A stretch of 64,000 nt of DNA from Fremontodendron californicum (GCA_030761205.1 JAULJL010000033.1:682001-746000); one strand, 5' to 3'; shown: positions 34,387-47,574, counted from the stretch's first letter. The notes: generated from the sequence alone by a model not told the origin. Made by a program: numbers and translations.

Positions 34387-34671
34387 TGTAGACACAGAAT
34401 TTTATTTGGGTTATGTTTTTATTTTTTATTTTTAATTAATTAATTCTTTAATTCTATATTTTCTTTATTTTTCGGAATTATTAAAACAAAAAGGAAAGAA
34501 ACAAAGAAAGGAAAATCGAATAAAAAGATTAGTTTGGATTGAACTTGGTATCTCCCTCAGATCAGGATTGGTTTTTGAAGATGAAAGGAACTCTTTATCA
34601 GATTAGATTTCAAAACCTAAATGAATTGAAACTCTATACCCGATTGAATTAGGACTCCTCTTTGTTCTTTC

Positions 34672-34679
34672 TATAAATC
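34672..34679 (+). promoter_or_regulatory. TATA box of the element E LTR
   Basis: TATAAATC about 285 bp into the LTR and about 210 bp before the UBP14-derived segment. If used, the captured segment would lie in the transcribed part of the LTR. Confidence 0.45.
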
Positions 34680-34883
34680 ATAGCAAATAACACTGAAAAG
34701 GGGGGCCTGAGCTGAACAAAACAGAAAGCAATATCAAAGAAAGGGGACGGATCAATTATGAAAGAGCCTAGCTTTCTATATTTTCCAGAGATCGTAATGG
34801 CATCGTTTGGCGCCGCCGCAAGATCAGTTCTCTGATCAAGCTCTGCTCGCAACACTATGGCCTGACTCGCCCCACAATCCAAA

Positions 34884-35627
34884 GTTGTTCCTCCCCCGTC
34901 TGTGCCTCCTGATGTGGAACCAATTTTTGGACCAGGTTATACAGGTCTCGTGAATCTTGGAAACAGTTGCTACATGGCAGCAACCATGCAAGTGGTGTTT
35001 TCAACACATTCATTTTGTAGACAATACTATATGAATCGAAGCTTAAAAATGGCTTTTGAGACAGCCCCAGCTGATCCAACCATGGACCTGAATATGCAGT
35101 TAACAAAACTGGCACATGGTTTGCTCTCTAAAGGATGGAACTGCTGCAATCGCAATGATAGATGCTAAACAGGAAGGGATCCCCCTCGCATGTTCAAAGG
35201 AGTTATTGTAGCCAGCCATCTTGAGTTTTCTACTATGAGACAACAAGATGCCTTGGAATTCTTCATTCATTTTCTTGTCCAAGTCGAACGTTCTAATGCT
35301 GTGAAACCTGAAGTGGATCCCTCAAGGAGTTTCAAGTTTGGTGTTGAATAGCGTATCTTGTGTTCATCTGGAAAGGTTGCTTATAATAAAAGGCTTGACT
35401 ATATTCTTTCTTCGAATATTCCTCTGCATGAAGCCACAAATAAAGAAGCGCTGGAAGCTTTTCACAAAATCAAAGCTGAAAAGATTTCAGAAGGGAAAGA
35501 TGTATCCAGTGATGAAATTATATGTCCAAGGGTACCTCTAGAAGCATGCTTAGCAAACTTTGCAACTCCAAAGGAGATACATGAATTTTATAGCATTGCA
35601 TTGAAGGCCAAGACGACAGCTATCAAG
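34884..35627 (+). pseudogene. UBP14: captured fragment of ubiquitin-specific protease UBP14
   Basis: Translation in three frames matches the start of the catalytic domain of plant UBP14, which dismantles free polyubiquitin chains. The match begins at PPSVPPDVEPIFGPGYTGLV. The Cys box GNSCY (active-site Cys) is kept. It continues through PADPTMDLNMQLTKL, MRQQDALEFF, DPSRSFKFG and PRVPLEACLANFA to the codons for TTAIK. Lesions are a frameshift with a small deletion near 35127, a one-base loss in a C run near 35183, and a TAG at 35347 where Glu is expected. About 250 codons run without intron sequence although plant UBP14 genes have many introns, so it derives from spliced RNA. The His box and everything downstream are absent. 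It cannot make an active protease. Confidence 0.85.
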
Positions 35628-36860
35628 CTTCAGCAGTATAAGTTGGTTGAGATGAAACTTCTTGCTTAGCAACGAGATCTTCAGTATCCTATCAGAAAGG
35701 GGTTCCAATTGAGAGCAATTCCATATCTTAAGTATTTTAAGGCTATTGGGTAATTTGCCTTCTAGAAATGAAATGAGAGAAGGGTAACCAATGATCTCAA
35801 AGTTCTCAAGATGAGATATGTCGCTTTTGCTGTTATCAAGTTTTTTTTTAATATCTATTTCCTTTGTTTCTTTTTCTTCCTTTTCTTTTATTATTTATTT
35901 ATTTATTATTTTTTTTAAGAATATTTTTTTAGATTATTATTTATTATTAATTATTATTACTAATGACATTTTTTATTATTTACTATTTATTATTTTTTGC
36001 AGGTTTATTTTGTGATCGAATTATTAGTTGTTTATTAATTATTTATTATTAGATATTTATTAACTATTAGTATTTTATTTTATATTATTATTATAGTATA
36101 TTTTTTTATTTATTAATAAGATAAGTTTTTAATTGATGATTAGTTATTTTAAAATTAATAAATTAAGATTTTTTCTAATGATGAAATTCGAAGAGATCAC
36201 GAACGGTGGATTTCTAAGAAATTTCTAGGTGAGAAAACTCTCTTAAAAATTCTCCAGAATGAATGGAAGGATTTTTTAAGAGATTATTTTCAATACTAAT
36301 AAAAATCAAAAATTTATTTTTTTTTAAGAATAATTAATTTTCAACATCTTTTCTCTAAAATGATTTTCCATGATAAATGCTTAATTTAAATTGAAGGATA
36401 AATTCAGATTTTTTTCGATGATGAAATTCAAGAAAGTTGCGAATGGATGACTTTTAAGAAATTTCTAGGTGAGAAAAATTCTCTTAAAAATTCTCCAGAA
36501 CGAATGGAAGAATATTTTAAGAGATAATTTTCAATATTAAAAATCATAATTTATTTTTCGAATAAACCTTAATAAAATGAGGATTAATTTTGGAAGATTA
36601 ATTAAGAAAATTAAATTTGTTAAACAATCTAATTTTTTCGACGACGGAGCCTCTTCAATAGAAAGAATGGTTTCTTTTGAATACTATTGAGGTGAGGAAA
36701 CATTTTTTTAGTAATTTCTCCAAAATGAATGGAAGGAAGACCTAAAAAAATAATCTCCGAGATTTCTAACTTTAACAATTAAAATGAAATAGGATAGACA
36801 AGACCATTTAATTAAGACTTTTTAAGTATCACAAGACTAATTAGGTATTATCTCTTAGAT
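35628..36860 (+). other. AT-rich remainder of LTR E
   Basis: From 35628 the UBP14 match ends. A short reading frame continues (KLQQYKLVEMKLLA, stop, QRDLQYPIRKG) that I cannot assign. From 35860 the sequence is TTATTA-rich low complexity, and no gene is visible. Confidence 0.4.
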
Positions 36861-37239
36861 AGGCGTTGTGAGGGTGCTAATCCTTCCTCACACGTAACCA
36901 TACTCCCGAACCTAGTTCTGACAAGTAGACCAGAACCTATTCTCTTTAAGGTGCCCTAGTCAAGCTTAGGATTACTTTAAATAGGATAGATTCATATAGG
37001 TGACTAATCACACCTAGATTAGATGATTAGTGGCGACTCCATTGATTTGTGTCTAGCATGCTGAATTCGTATTTGGCACGTTATGACACAGATTATAATT
37101 AATTAATTATAATTGAGTTATTTCTTTATCCATAAGTATTGTTATAAATAACTTGTGAAACTAAAGCCCATGAAACACAATGACATTGCAAAGGAATTGT
37201 AAGGAGTTACAATTATGAGGATCCTTATGCATCAATGCT

Positions 37240-40200
37240 TGTAGACACCTAATTTTGTCTCGACCATTAAACATGTATGTTTTCTTCCTAAATTGATGTT
37301 TCCGAATGTAAAAAGACTTTTTTTATCCTGCAGGTGGTACTCCGAGACTTAGATTAAGAGGGCGAGCATAAAAAGTCAAACTTGAAAAAAAGTCAACCCC
37401 AGAAAAAGTCAACCCCGTAAAAATCAACCCCAAAAAAAGTCAACTACTGAAAAAGTCAACCCACTTTCAAAATCAAGATTTTAAGTTCAATTGAAAAATG
37501 GCGAAAGAATTTTGATAATCCGAGGTCTAGATTGAAAGATATAGAGTTCGGAAGTTGGGATTTGGAGATTCAGTAGAAAAAAAACCCTAATCCGAGAAAT
37601 TTGGGGAAAAGTGCTTAAACGATCAAATTGGTCAAAATTGAAGGTTCCAAATGAAAGATAAGCACTGACTACGGGTAATGGAGAAGTCACTTGCAAGAAA
37701 AATCGAAAGAAAAGTCAATCCGGGAGAAAATCGAGAATTAGGGTTTTTAGTGGATTTTGGTGAAATCGGGAAGAATCACAGAAATGGCCCGACTTGGTAA
37801 GAAAAAATTCCCCAATGGATGAGGAATGTTTAAAAAAGGATAGCCCAAGGCTCATCTTGAAGAAAATCTAAAAATCGAACTTGTTTTGAGCAAAACCGGG
37901 TTTCGAAAGCAAAAGGGCAAAATTGGAAAATTTGGGAAAAATAGCAAATGGACTTCGAACATTCTGAAAATTTGACAATCTCATTCTTAAATCATTTGAA
38001 AGAGACTGGCAAAAGAAAATCTTGATTCGGAGTTCGTTTGCAAAATAGCCAAATCCCGAGCTTCTCATGTAGTAATTCAAAAAGGAAAATCCTGAAAAAC
38101 TAGCAAATAGACTCTAAATCTTCTGAAATTTTGCAAATATCATTTTTAAATTATTTGAAAGATATTGGAGAAAGAAAATCTTGATTCGGAGTTCGTTTGC
38201 AAAATGGCCAAATCTCGGGCCTCCTATGCAATAATTCAAGAAGATAAATCTCGAAAAAATAGCAAATGGACTCCAAAAATTCTGAAAATTTTCAAATCTC
38301 ATTTTTAAATTATTTGGAAGAGATTGGAAAAAAAAAATCTTGATTCGGAGTTCGTTTACAAAATGGCCAAATCCCGAGCTCTTGTGTAGTAATTCAAGCC
38401 GATAAATCCCGAAAAAATACCAAATGAGCTCCAAAAATTATGAAAACTTCCAGATCACACTTTTTAATTATTTTTAAGAGATTGTGCAGAAAAATCTTGA
38501 TTTGGAGCTCGTTTAAAAAATGGTAAAATAAAGAGCAAACGGACTTGGATAATTTTGAAAACTTCTAGAACTCAATGTTTTATCATTTTGGAAGTATTTA
38601 AAAAAGAAAAATTGAATTTGAAGTCAGTTTGATATTTATTTGCATCCGAGGGGCAAAACGGTCATTTCACCCAAGCAACCGAAAAGGGCTTCTTTGGGCC
38701 TTTCAAAAAATCAGACTTGGGCTGGAAAAGAGATATGCTGGCCTACCCAGGCCCAAAGGAAGGAGAAAGCTTCTGATTTTTCAATCAAATGGCTAAAAAT
38801 TAAGAGTTAGTTAGAGATTCTCTTTGATCAAGCCATGGTGATTAAACCACATAGGTTAAGGGAGATGTCAACATTATTCTTGAATAGCTGTAATTTGGGA
38901 CAGCTGATATGCTAATCTAAAGGTGGTAATTTCATGATTTTTTTACCTTGAATTATTAGCCATTTGATGGAAATTTGGTTACAAAAAAATGACAACATCC
39001 TTGAATGTTTAAAAGGAGTTTCGGCCAGCTCTATTTGGGCGTTCAGATTTTTCATTTTTACATTTCATTTTGCTGAGTTCTCTTGGTTTTTACTTGGTTT
39101 TTCTCTCTTTGGTTGAAAGCAAATAGAAAAAGTTTAGAAAAGAAAGGAAAGTTTGAAGAGATAAAGCTTGAAATATAGCTTCTTGAGGTTGCTCTTGAGC
39201 ACCAACTCTTGCACTTTCTTGATTTGCCATTCTTGTTTTTGCTATTTTTATTATTATTTGGTGAGTTTCTATTTTAAATAAATGTTTTTTTTTATTGTTC
39301 TTCTTAAGTTCTTCCTTAATCTCTTTCTTAAATATATTTTTTACAATTTTTTTTTATAATATACTCACCATGGCCGAATGGCCTACATTATTCATTTAAG
39401 TTGCTGTTTTGGTTTATTTTATCATATTGTTTATGTTATTTTCTTTGATCTTGATGTTTTAAATGCTATGTTATTTCATATACTTGATTTATATTTTTAT
39501 TTGGTTGCTTCGTTTGTTGTCATTTATTATTTAAATATCATGTTCTTGCATTTTTAATTTTCTGTTTTCATAATGTTTAAATTTGAGCATGTTTTAGATT
39601 TAGTATATCAAGTGTTTGTGAAAATGCTTGTGTGGTTTTTGCATGATTTGAGTTTTATATCTTAGTTGAGCATGTTTTAGATTTAGTATATTAAGTGTTT
39701 GTCAAAATGCTTGTTTGGTTTTTGCATGATTTAAGTGTTATATTTTAGTTGAGCATGTTAGTATACCAAGTGTTTGTGAAAATGCCATGCTTGTTGGAGC
39801 TTGAGGCCATTTGGCTACTCCATGTTTTTTGCACTGTGTGTTGCATTTTTTGCCATGTTAGTTGGTAGGTTTTTGCATTTGCATGACATTTGATTTAGTT
39901 TTGCATGCTAGTATACCAAGTGTTTTTGAAAAAGCCATGTTTGCTAGTTACATTATTCCATTCGACCATTCTTGGAATCTTTGCATTGAATGTGCATTTT
40001 TGCAATGTTGGTTGATAGGTTAGCATTTGCATGATATTTGGTTGAGTTTTTTGGTTTAAGCATGCTTTATGTTTGTGAAAATGCCATGCATATTTTAGTT
40101 ATTAGGTTTGGTTTATTTGCCATGCATGTTCATGCATTTTACGTCTAGGTTGCATTAAATGCCATGCAAGTTCATTTAGGTCTAGGTCACTTTATGAATG

Positions 40201-40386
40201 CTATGCATTTTTTCATGACATTTAGGTTTAAGCTCATGCATTTCATGCACTATGTTTGCTGTAATTTTTCATGCATTTCATGTTCATGCCACTTGAATAA
40301 TGACTTGAGCCAATTAATGGTTTAAAGTCATGCTCTCTTGAGCATACTTGTGGGAAATTAAGTTTTGTCAAATTGATTATTCTACC
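37240..40386 (+). repeat. 5' LTR of element F, first part
   Basis: Starts TGTAGACACC. Colinear with 21070-24150 of the reference LTR, with the 159-bp units at 37880-38630. The segment carrying the TATA-like box is deleted near 38525. It stops at TTATTCTACC, where LTR D is inserted; the second part resumes at 45463. Confidence 0.9.
40382..40386 (+). other. left target-site duplication of solo LTR D (CTACC)
   Basis: CTACC precedes the LTR start TGTAAACACC. The right copy at 45458-45462 reads TTACC, one base different. The uninterrupted LTR reads ATTCTACCTTTGTGA at this place (24155-24170). Confidence 0.8.
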
Positions 40387-43300
40387 TGTAAACACCTAAT
40401 TTTGTCCGGACCACGAAACAGGTATGTTTTCTTCCAATATTGATGTTTCCGAGTGTAAAAAGACTTTTTTTCATCCTGAAGGTGGTACTCCAAGACTTAG
40501 TTTAAGAGGGTGAGCATAAAAAGTCAAACTTGAAAAAAATCAACCCCAAAAAAGTCAACCCTAGAAAGTCAACTATTGAAAAAGTCAACCCATTTTCAAA
40601 ATCAAGATTTTAAGTTCAATTGAAAAATGGCGAAAGAATTTTGATAATCCGAGGTCTACATTGAAAGATATGGAGTTCGGAAGTTTGGATTTGGAGATTC
40701 AATAGAAAGGAAACCCTAATCCGAGAAATTTGGGGGAAAGTGCTTAAACGATCAAATTGGTCAAAATTGAAGGTTCCAAATGAAAGATAAGCACTGACTA
40801 CGGGTAATGGAGAAGTCACTTGCAAGAAAAACCGAAAGAAAAGTCAATCCGGGAGAAAACCGAGAATTAGGGTTTTTAGTGAATTTCTGTGAAATCGGGA
40901 AGAATCACAAAAATGGCCCGACTTGGTAAGACCAGAGCCCCCAATGTATGAAGAATGATTAAAAAGGATAGCCCAAGGCTCAGATTGAAGAAAATCTAAA
41001 AATCGGACTTGTTTTGAGCAAAACTGGGTTTCGGAGGTAAAAGGGCAAAATCGAAAAATTTGGGAAAAATAGCAAATGAGCTCCAAATCTTTTGAAATTT
41101 TGCATATTTCATTTTTAAATTATTTGGAAGAGATTGGCATAAGAAAATCTTGATTCGAAGTTCGTTTGCAAAACGGCCAAATCCCGGGCCTCCTATGAAG
41201 TAATTCAAGAAGATAAATCCCGAAAAAATAGCAAATGAGCTCCAAAAATTTTGAAATTTTGCAAATCTCATTTCTAAATTATTTGATAGAGATTGGCAAA
41301 AGAAAATCTTGATTCGGAGTTCGTTAGCAAAATGGCCAAATCCTGGGCCTCCTATGCAGTAATTCAAGCCGATAAATCCCGAAAAAATACCAAATGAGCT
41401 CCAAAAATTATGAAAACTTTCAGATCACACTTTTTAATTATGTTGAAGATATTGGTGAAGACAAATTTTGATTTGGAGCTCGTTTAAAAAATGGTAAAAT
41501 GTAGGGGCATAAAAGGGCAGTTTTGGAAAAAAATCAAAATCAATAGCAAACGGACTCGGACAATTTTGAAAACTTCCAGAACTCAATTTCTTATTATTTT
41601 GGAACTATAAAAAAAAAATGAATTTGGTGTCCGTTTGATATTTATTTACATCCGGGGGGCAAAATGTTCATTTCACCCAAGCAACTGAAAAGGGCTACTT
41701 TGGGCCTTTCAAAAAAATCAGATTGGGCTGGAAAAGAGAAGTGCTGGCCTGCCCGAGCCCAAAGGAAGGTGGAAGCTTCTGATTTTTCAATAAAATGGCT
41801 AAAAATCAAGAGTTAGTTAGAGATTCTCTTTGATCAAGCCATGGTGATTAAGCCACATAGGCCAAGAGAGATGTAAACATTATTCTTTAACGGCTGTAAT
41901 TTGAGAGAGCTGATATGCTAATCTAAAGGTGGTAATTTCATGATTTTTTCACCTTGAATTATTAGCCATTTGTTGGAAAATTGGTTACAAAAAAATGACA
42001 ACACCTTGGGCAATTATAGGGGGATTCGGCCAGCCTTGTTTAGGGGGGAGAAAATTCATTTTTTCATTTCATTTTGGCTGAGTTCTTAGAGTTTTTACTA
42101 GTTTTTTTCTCTCCTTGGTTGAAAGCAAAAAAGAAAAGTTTAGAAAAGAAAGGAAAGTTTGAAGAGAAAAGCTTGAAATATTAGCTTCTTGAGGTTGCTC
42201 TTGAGCACCAACTCTTGCACTTTCTTGATTTTCCATTCTTGTTTTTGCTATTTTGATTATTAGTTGGTGAGTTTCTATTTTAAATAAATGTTTTTTATTG
42301 TTCTTTTCAAGTTCTTCCTTCATCTCCTTCTTGAATATAGTTTTTTTATATTTTTCTTACAATAAACTCACCATGGCCAAATGGCCTACATTATTTATTT
42401 AAGTTGCTGTTTTGGGTTTATTTTACTATATTGTTTATGTTATTTTCTTTGATTTTGATGTTTTAAATGTTATGTTACTTCATATTCTTGAGTTATATTT
42501 TAATTTGGTTGCTTTGTTTGTTGCCATTTATGTTTTAAATATCATGTTTTTGCATTTTTGATTTTCTGTTTTCATGTTGTTTAAATTTGAGCATGTTTTA
42601 GATTTAGTATATCAAGTGTTTGTGAAAATGCGTGTGTGGTCTTTGCATGATTTGAGTTTTATATCTTATTTGAGCATGTTTTAGATTTAGTATATTAAGT
42701 GTTTGTGAAAATGCCATGCTTGTTGAAGCTTGAGGCCATTTGGCTACTCTATGTGTTTTGCATTGTGTATTGCATTTTTGCCATGGTAGTTGGTAGGTTT
42801 TTGCATTTGCATGACATTTAATTTAGTTTTGCATGCTAGTATACCAAGTGTTTGTGAAAATGCCATGTTTGCTAGTTACATTATGCTATTCGGCCACCCT
42901 TGGAATTTTTGCATTTTATGTGCATTCTTTCCATGTTAGTTGATAGGTTAGCATTTGTATGATATTTGGTTGAGATTTTGGTTTAAGCATGCTTTGTGTT
43001 TGTGAAAATGCCATGCATATTTTAGTTATTAAGTTAGGTTTATTTTCCAAGCATGTTCATGCATTCTAGGTCTAGGTTACATTAAATGCCATGCAAGTTC
43101 ATTTAGGTCTAGGTCCTTTTATGAATGCCTTGTATTTTTTCATGACATTTAGGTTTAAATCCATGCATTTCATGCATTATGTTTGCTGTATTGTTTCATG
43201 CATTTCATGTTCATGCCACTTGAATAATTACTTGAGCCAATTAATGGTTCAAAGTCATGCTCTCTTGAGCACACTTGTGGAAAATTAAGTTTGTCAAGTT

Positions 43301-45457
43301 GATTATTCTACCTTTGTGATTTTTTTTACTTAGCCAATTTTTATCTAACTTTCAAAAAGTCCTAGCTACTGTTTGTAAGTCATTTTAGGAGTTTCACATA
43401 TTTTTACTTTGATTTTTAAATGATTTTATCAAAGGCAAAAATGTGTTTCGGCAAAGCAGTTTTTTTTTTCACCCAAAACTCGTACATCTCTGATTTTTCT
43501 GGGAATTCATCTTTAATCAAAAAATTAAGACAATTTTTTTCGTGTATTTTTACATGTTCTGAGTCTCCAGTATTTGTTTTAGAATTTTTTGAATTTTTAA
43601 AAATAGGATAAAAAATCGTGACTTAAAACTGGACAGTGGAGTCAGAAATGAATTTACAGAAAAATAATTTTTCTGTTTTGGTTAAGTTACTTAGAGTGGG
43701 CTGATTAGGAGGGTTAGCTACTGACTTAGGGTAGTTTCTAAGCCTTTTCAAAATCTAAAAATGGTTTTTCAAGTCTCGGGTTAAGGGTAGTCAAGTCCGG
43801 ATTTTTAAACTTAGGAAATTAGAGCCATTTAAAAAAAGATTTAGCCCAGTTTTTATTTTTAATTCAAGATTTTCAAAATTGTTTTTAAACAATCACAAAG
43901 TATTTTGGTTTTAGAATATTTAATTTCACATATTTTCCTAAGGTAGCCGGATATCTTTTTAGATATACGGATTTCCATAATTAAAGGAAAAAATACATTT
44001 CATGCATTGCATTTTTCATATTCATGCATTTTATATAATATGTGATTCTTGCTATAATAATTTCTATGATATTGTTGTTATTTTGATTTATATTTTTTGA
44101 TGTTACATGGTTTATTATATGGTTTTGAATATTTCATGATATCCTATGCTTTTATTTAGTTATTTTTATTTAGCATATACTATGTTCATGCATTATTAGT
44201 TTTATTTTCATGCATATTATATGATAACATTATTTTATTCCATGTCATTTAAATTATATGCCATACCATTTATATTTGTCATGTCATTTAAATCATTTCA
44301 TTTCATTTAGGATATATTATGTCATCTAGAATATTTTATTTCATTTAGATTATATCATATGACTTAGAATATTGCATTTCATGTAGAATATATTATATTA
44401 CCTAGGTCATTTCATTTCATTTAGGATATATTATGTCATCTAGAATATTTTATTTCATTTAGAAAATATCATGTTACTTAGGTTATTTCATTTCATATAG
44501 AATATGTTATGTTACTTAGGTTATTCTATTTCATTTAGAATATATCATATGACTTAGGATATTGCATCTCATATAGAATATACTATGTTACCTAGGTCAT
44601 TTCATTTCATTTAGAATATATTATATAACTTAGGATATTCCATTTCATTTAGAATATGCTAAGGCATTCAAATCATATCATGTCATTTAGGTTGCATTAT
44701 ATTATTTAGATTTTGCTATGTCATTTTATTTATGTCATGCATATACATATTCATTTATTTTAAATGTTTTCAAAAAAAAAAAAGATAATGATTTTCAATA
44801 AAATAAAGATATTCCCGAGTTAAAATAATTCATGAGTTCTCTGCCGGGTTTGCTGGGGAGGATATCATCAATTATTATTAATAACGGAATATCTTCTTTA
44901 AAAAGAGAATGACTCGAAAATTTTTCCAAAACTAATAAAAATTTCTATATTTTGCCACGTTTGTTGGGGAATATAGGAAAATTTTGAATTTATAAATTCC
45001 GGATCATTTTCAATTAAAAATGGAATTATTTTTCTTTAAATTGGGAATTAACTTGAAATACTAAATTTAAAACCAATTTTTATCGAGACTTGAGATAACA
45101 CAGTTTTAATAAGGTACCGATTTATACGGGCGTTGTGGGGGTGCTAATCCTTCCCCACACGTAACCGACTCCCGAACCCGCTTCTTTGATTTCTCTGGTA
45201 TAAAACGCAGACTTGAAATTGGTTTTAAAAATGTTTTAATTAATTTTTAAAATATTTTATAAAACCGGTTTTAATAGGTGGCCGATCACACCTAGCTAAA
45301 AAAGATTGGTGGCGACTCCATTTATTTTTTAAGGTCATTTTCAAAACTTTCATTTTTCTAGAGGAATTAAGCCGACTTTTCCTCGGTTTTTTTTAATGTC
45401 ACGCTTAACGAATAATAAAGTCTTGCGATGAGATTCGTTATTTTTTAGGTTGCGACA
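40387..45457 (+). repeat. solo LTR D (5,071 bp) inside the LTR of element F
   Basis: Starts TGTAAACACC and ends GGTTGCGACA, same family as the LTRs of C and F. Flanked by CTACC/TTACC with no internal region, so it is the product of LTR-LTR recombination. It has fewer 159-bp units (41000-41630) but an expanded 38-bp region (44280-44660). Confidence 0.9.
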
Positions 45458-45462
45458 TTACC

Positions 45463-47512
45463 TTTGTGATTTTTTTTACTTAGCCAATTTTTATTTAAGT
45501 TTCAAAAAGTCCTAGCTACTGTTTGTGAGTCATTTTGTGAGTCTTAAATATTTTTACTTTGATTTTTAAATGATTTTATCAAAGGCAAAAATGTATTTTG
45601 GCAAAGCAGTTTTTTCACCCAGTACTCGTACTTTCTCGATTTTTCTGGGCATTCGTCTTTAATCAGAAAATTAAGCCGTTTTTTTCCCGTTAGTTTTACA
45701 TGTCCTGAGTCTCCAGTACTTTTTTTCAGAATTTTTTGAATTTTTTAAAAATAGGATAAAAAATCGTGGCTTAAAATTGGACAGTGGAGTCAGAATTGAA
45801 TTTAAAGAAAAATCATTTTTCTGTTTTGGTTAAGTTAGAGTGGGCTGATTAGGAGGGTAAACTACTGACTTGGGGTAGTTTCTAAGCCTTTTTAAACTCT
45901 AAAAATGGTTTTTCAAGTCTCGGGTTAAGGGTAGTCAAGTCCGAATTTTTTAAACTTAGGAAATTAGAGCCATTTAAAAAAAAAGATTTAGCCCAGTTTT
46001 TATTTCTAATTCAAGATTTTCAAAATTGTTTTCAAACAATCACAAAGTATTTTGGTTTTAGAATATTTAATTTGACATATTTTCCTAAGGTAGCCGGACA
46101 TCTTTTTAGATATACGGATTTTCTTAATTAAAGGAAAAAATACATTTCATGCATTGAATTTTTCATATTCATGCATTTTATATAATATGTGATTCTTGCT
46201 ATAATAATTTCTATGATATTGTTATTATTTTGATTTATATTTTTTCATGTTATATGGTTTATTATATGGTTTTGAATATTTCATGATATCCTATGCTTTT
46301 ATTTAGTTATTTTTATTTAGCATATACTATGTTCATGCATTATTATTTTTATTTTCATGCATATTATATGATAGCATTATTTTATTCCATGTCATTTAAA
46401 TTATATGCCATATCTTTCATATTTGTCATGTCATTTAAATCATTTCATTTCATTTAGGATATATTATGTCATCTAGAATATTTATTTCATTTAGATTATA
46501 TCATATGACTTAGGATATTGCATTTCATGTAGAATATATTATATTACCTAGGTCATTTCATTTCATTTAGGATATATTATGTCATCTAGAATATTTTATT
46601 TCATTTAGATTATATCATATGACTTAGGATATTGCATTTCATATAAATTGTATTATGTTACATAGGTCATTTAATTTCATTTAGAATATATCATATAACT
46701 TAGGATATTTCATTTCATTTAGAATATGCTAAGGCATTCAAATCATGTCATGTCATTTAGGTTGCATTATATTATTTAGATTTTGCTATGTCATTTTATT
46801 TATGTCATGCATATACATATTCATTTCTTTTAAATGTTTTAAAAAAAATAATGGTTTTCAATAAAATAAAGATATTCCCGAGTTATAATTCATGAGTTCT
46901 CTGCCAGGTTTGCTGGGGAGGATATCATCAATTATTATTAATAACGGAATATCTTCCTTTAAAAAGAGAATGATTCGAAAATTTTTCCAAAATTTCTATA
47001 TTTTGCCATGTTTGTTGGGGAATATAGGAAAATTTTGAATTTATAAATTCCGGATCATTTTCAATTAAAAATGGAATTGTTTTTTTCTTTAAATTGGGAA
47101 TTAACTTGAAATACTAAATTTAAAACCAACTTTTTTACCGAGATTTGAGATAACACACGATTAATAAGGTACCGTTTTATACGGGCGTTGTGGGGGTGCT
47201 AATCCTTCCCCTCACGTAACCGAGTCCCGAACCCGTTTCTTTGATTTCTCTGGTTTAAAACGCAGACTTGAAATTGGTTTTTAAAATGTTTTAATTAATT
47301 TTTTAAAATATTTTATAAAACCGGTTTTAATAGGTGGCCGATCACACCTAGCTAAAAAAGATTGGTGGCGACTCCATGTCTTTTTCAAGGTCATTTTCAA
47401 AACCTTCATTTTTTAGAGGAATTAAGTCGACTTTTCCTCGGTTTTTTTTAATGTCACGCTTAACGAATAATAAAGTCTTGCAATGAGACTCGTTATTTTT
47501 TAGGTTGCGACA
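45463..47512 (+). repeat. 5' LTR of element F, second part
   Basis: Resumes at TTTGTGATTTTTTTT and runs to GGTTGCGACA. Conserved Tat block at 47159-47255. Together with 37240-40386 it gives an LTR of 5,197 bp. Confidence 0.88.
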
Positions 47513-47514
47513 GC

Positions 47515-47534
47515 TTGGCAACTCCACTTGGGAC
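47515..47534 (+). promoter_or_regulatory. primer binding site of element F, mutated
   Basis: TTGGCAACTCCACTTGGGAC, three differences from the PBS of C and B (G to A twice, G to T once). The two-base spacing after the LTR is kept. Confidence 0.7.
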
Positions 47535-47549
47535 TTTTTTTAGAGAGTC

Positions 47550-47552
47550 AGG
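47550..47552 (+). other. left target-site duplication of the CACTA element (AGG)
   Basis: AGG before CACTACAACC. The right copy is at 56796-56798 after CTGTAGTG. Element C has the empty site GAGTCAGGCCTA at 12352-12363. Confidence 0.9.
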
Positions 47553-47574
47553 CACTACAACCAAATTGGTTTTC

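Larger units (their letters stand above)
30038..37088 (+). mobile_element. element E: 5'-truncated, pol-less Tat/Ogre-type element of a second family
   Basis: Partial gag (30038-30961), 3' non-coding region, 38-bp array, PPT (34374-34386) and an LTR starting TGTAGACACAG (34387-37088). The LTR differs from that of C/D/F over most of its length but shares the terminal TGTAGACAC and the conserved block. No pol domain lies between gag and LTR. The left end is a rearranged junction with the truncated LTR of B. Confidence 0.75.
34387..37088 (+). repeat. 3' LTR of element E (about 2.7 kb)
   Basis: Starts TGTAGACACAG and ends at ACGTTATGACA by analogy with the GCGACA end of the other LTRs. The end could be two bases further. 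It contains a TATA box at 34672, a UBP14-derived segment at 34884-35627, a long TTATTA-rich low-complexity stretch (35870-36130), direct repeats around GAAATTTCTAGGTGAGAAA (36217, 36457) and the conserved Tat block at 36862-36920. Confidence 0.75.
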
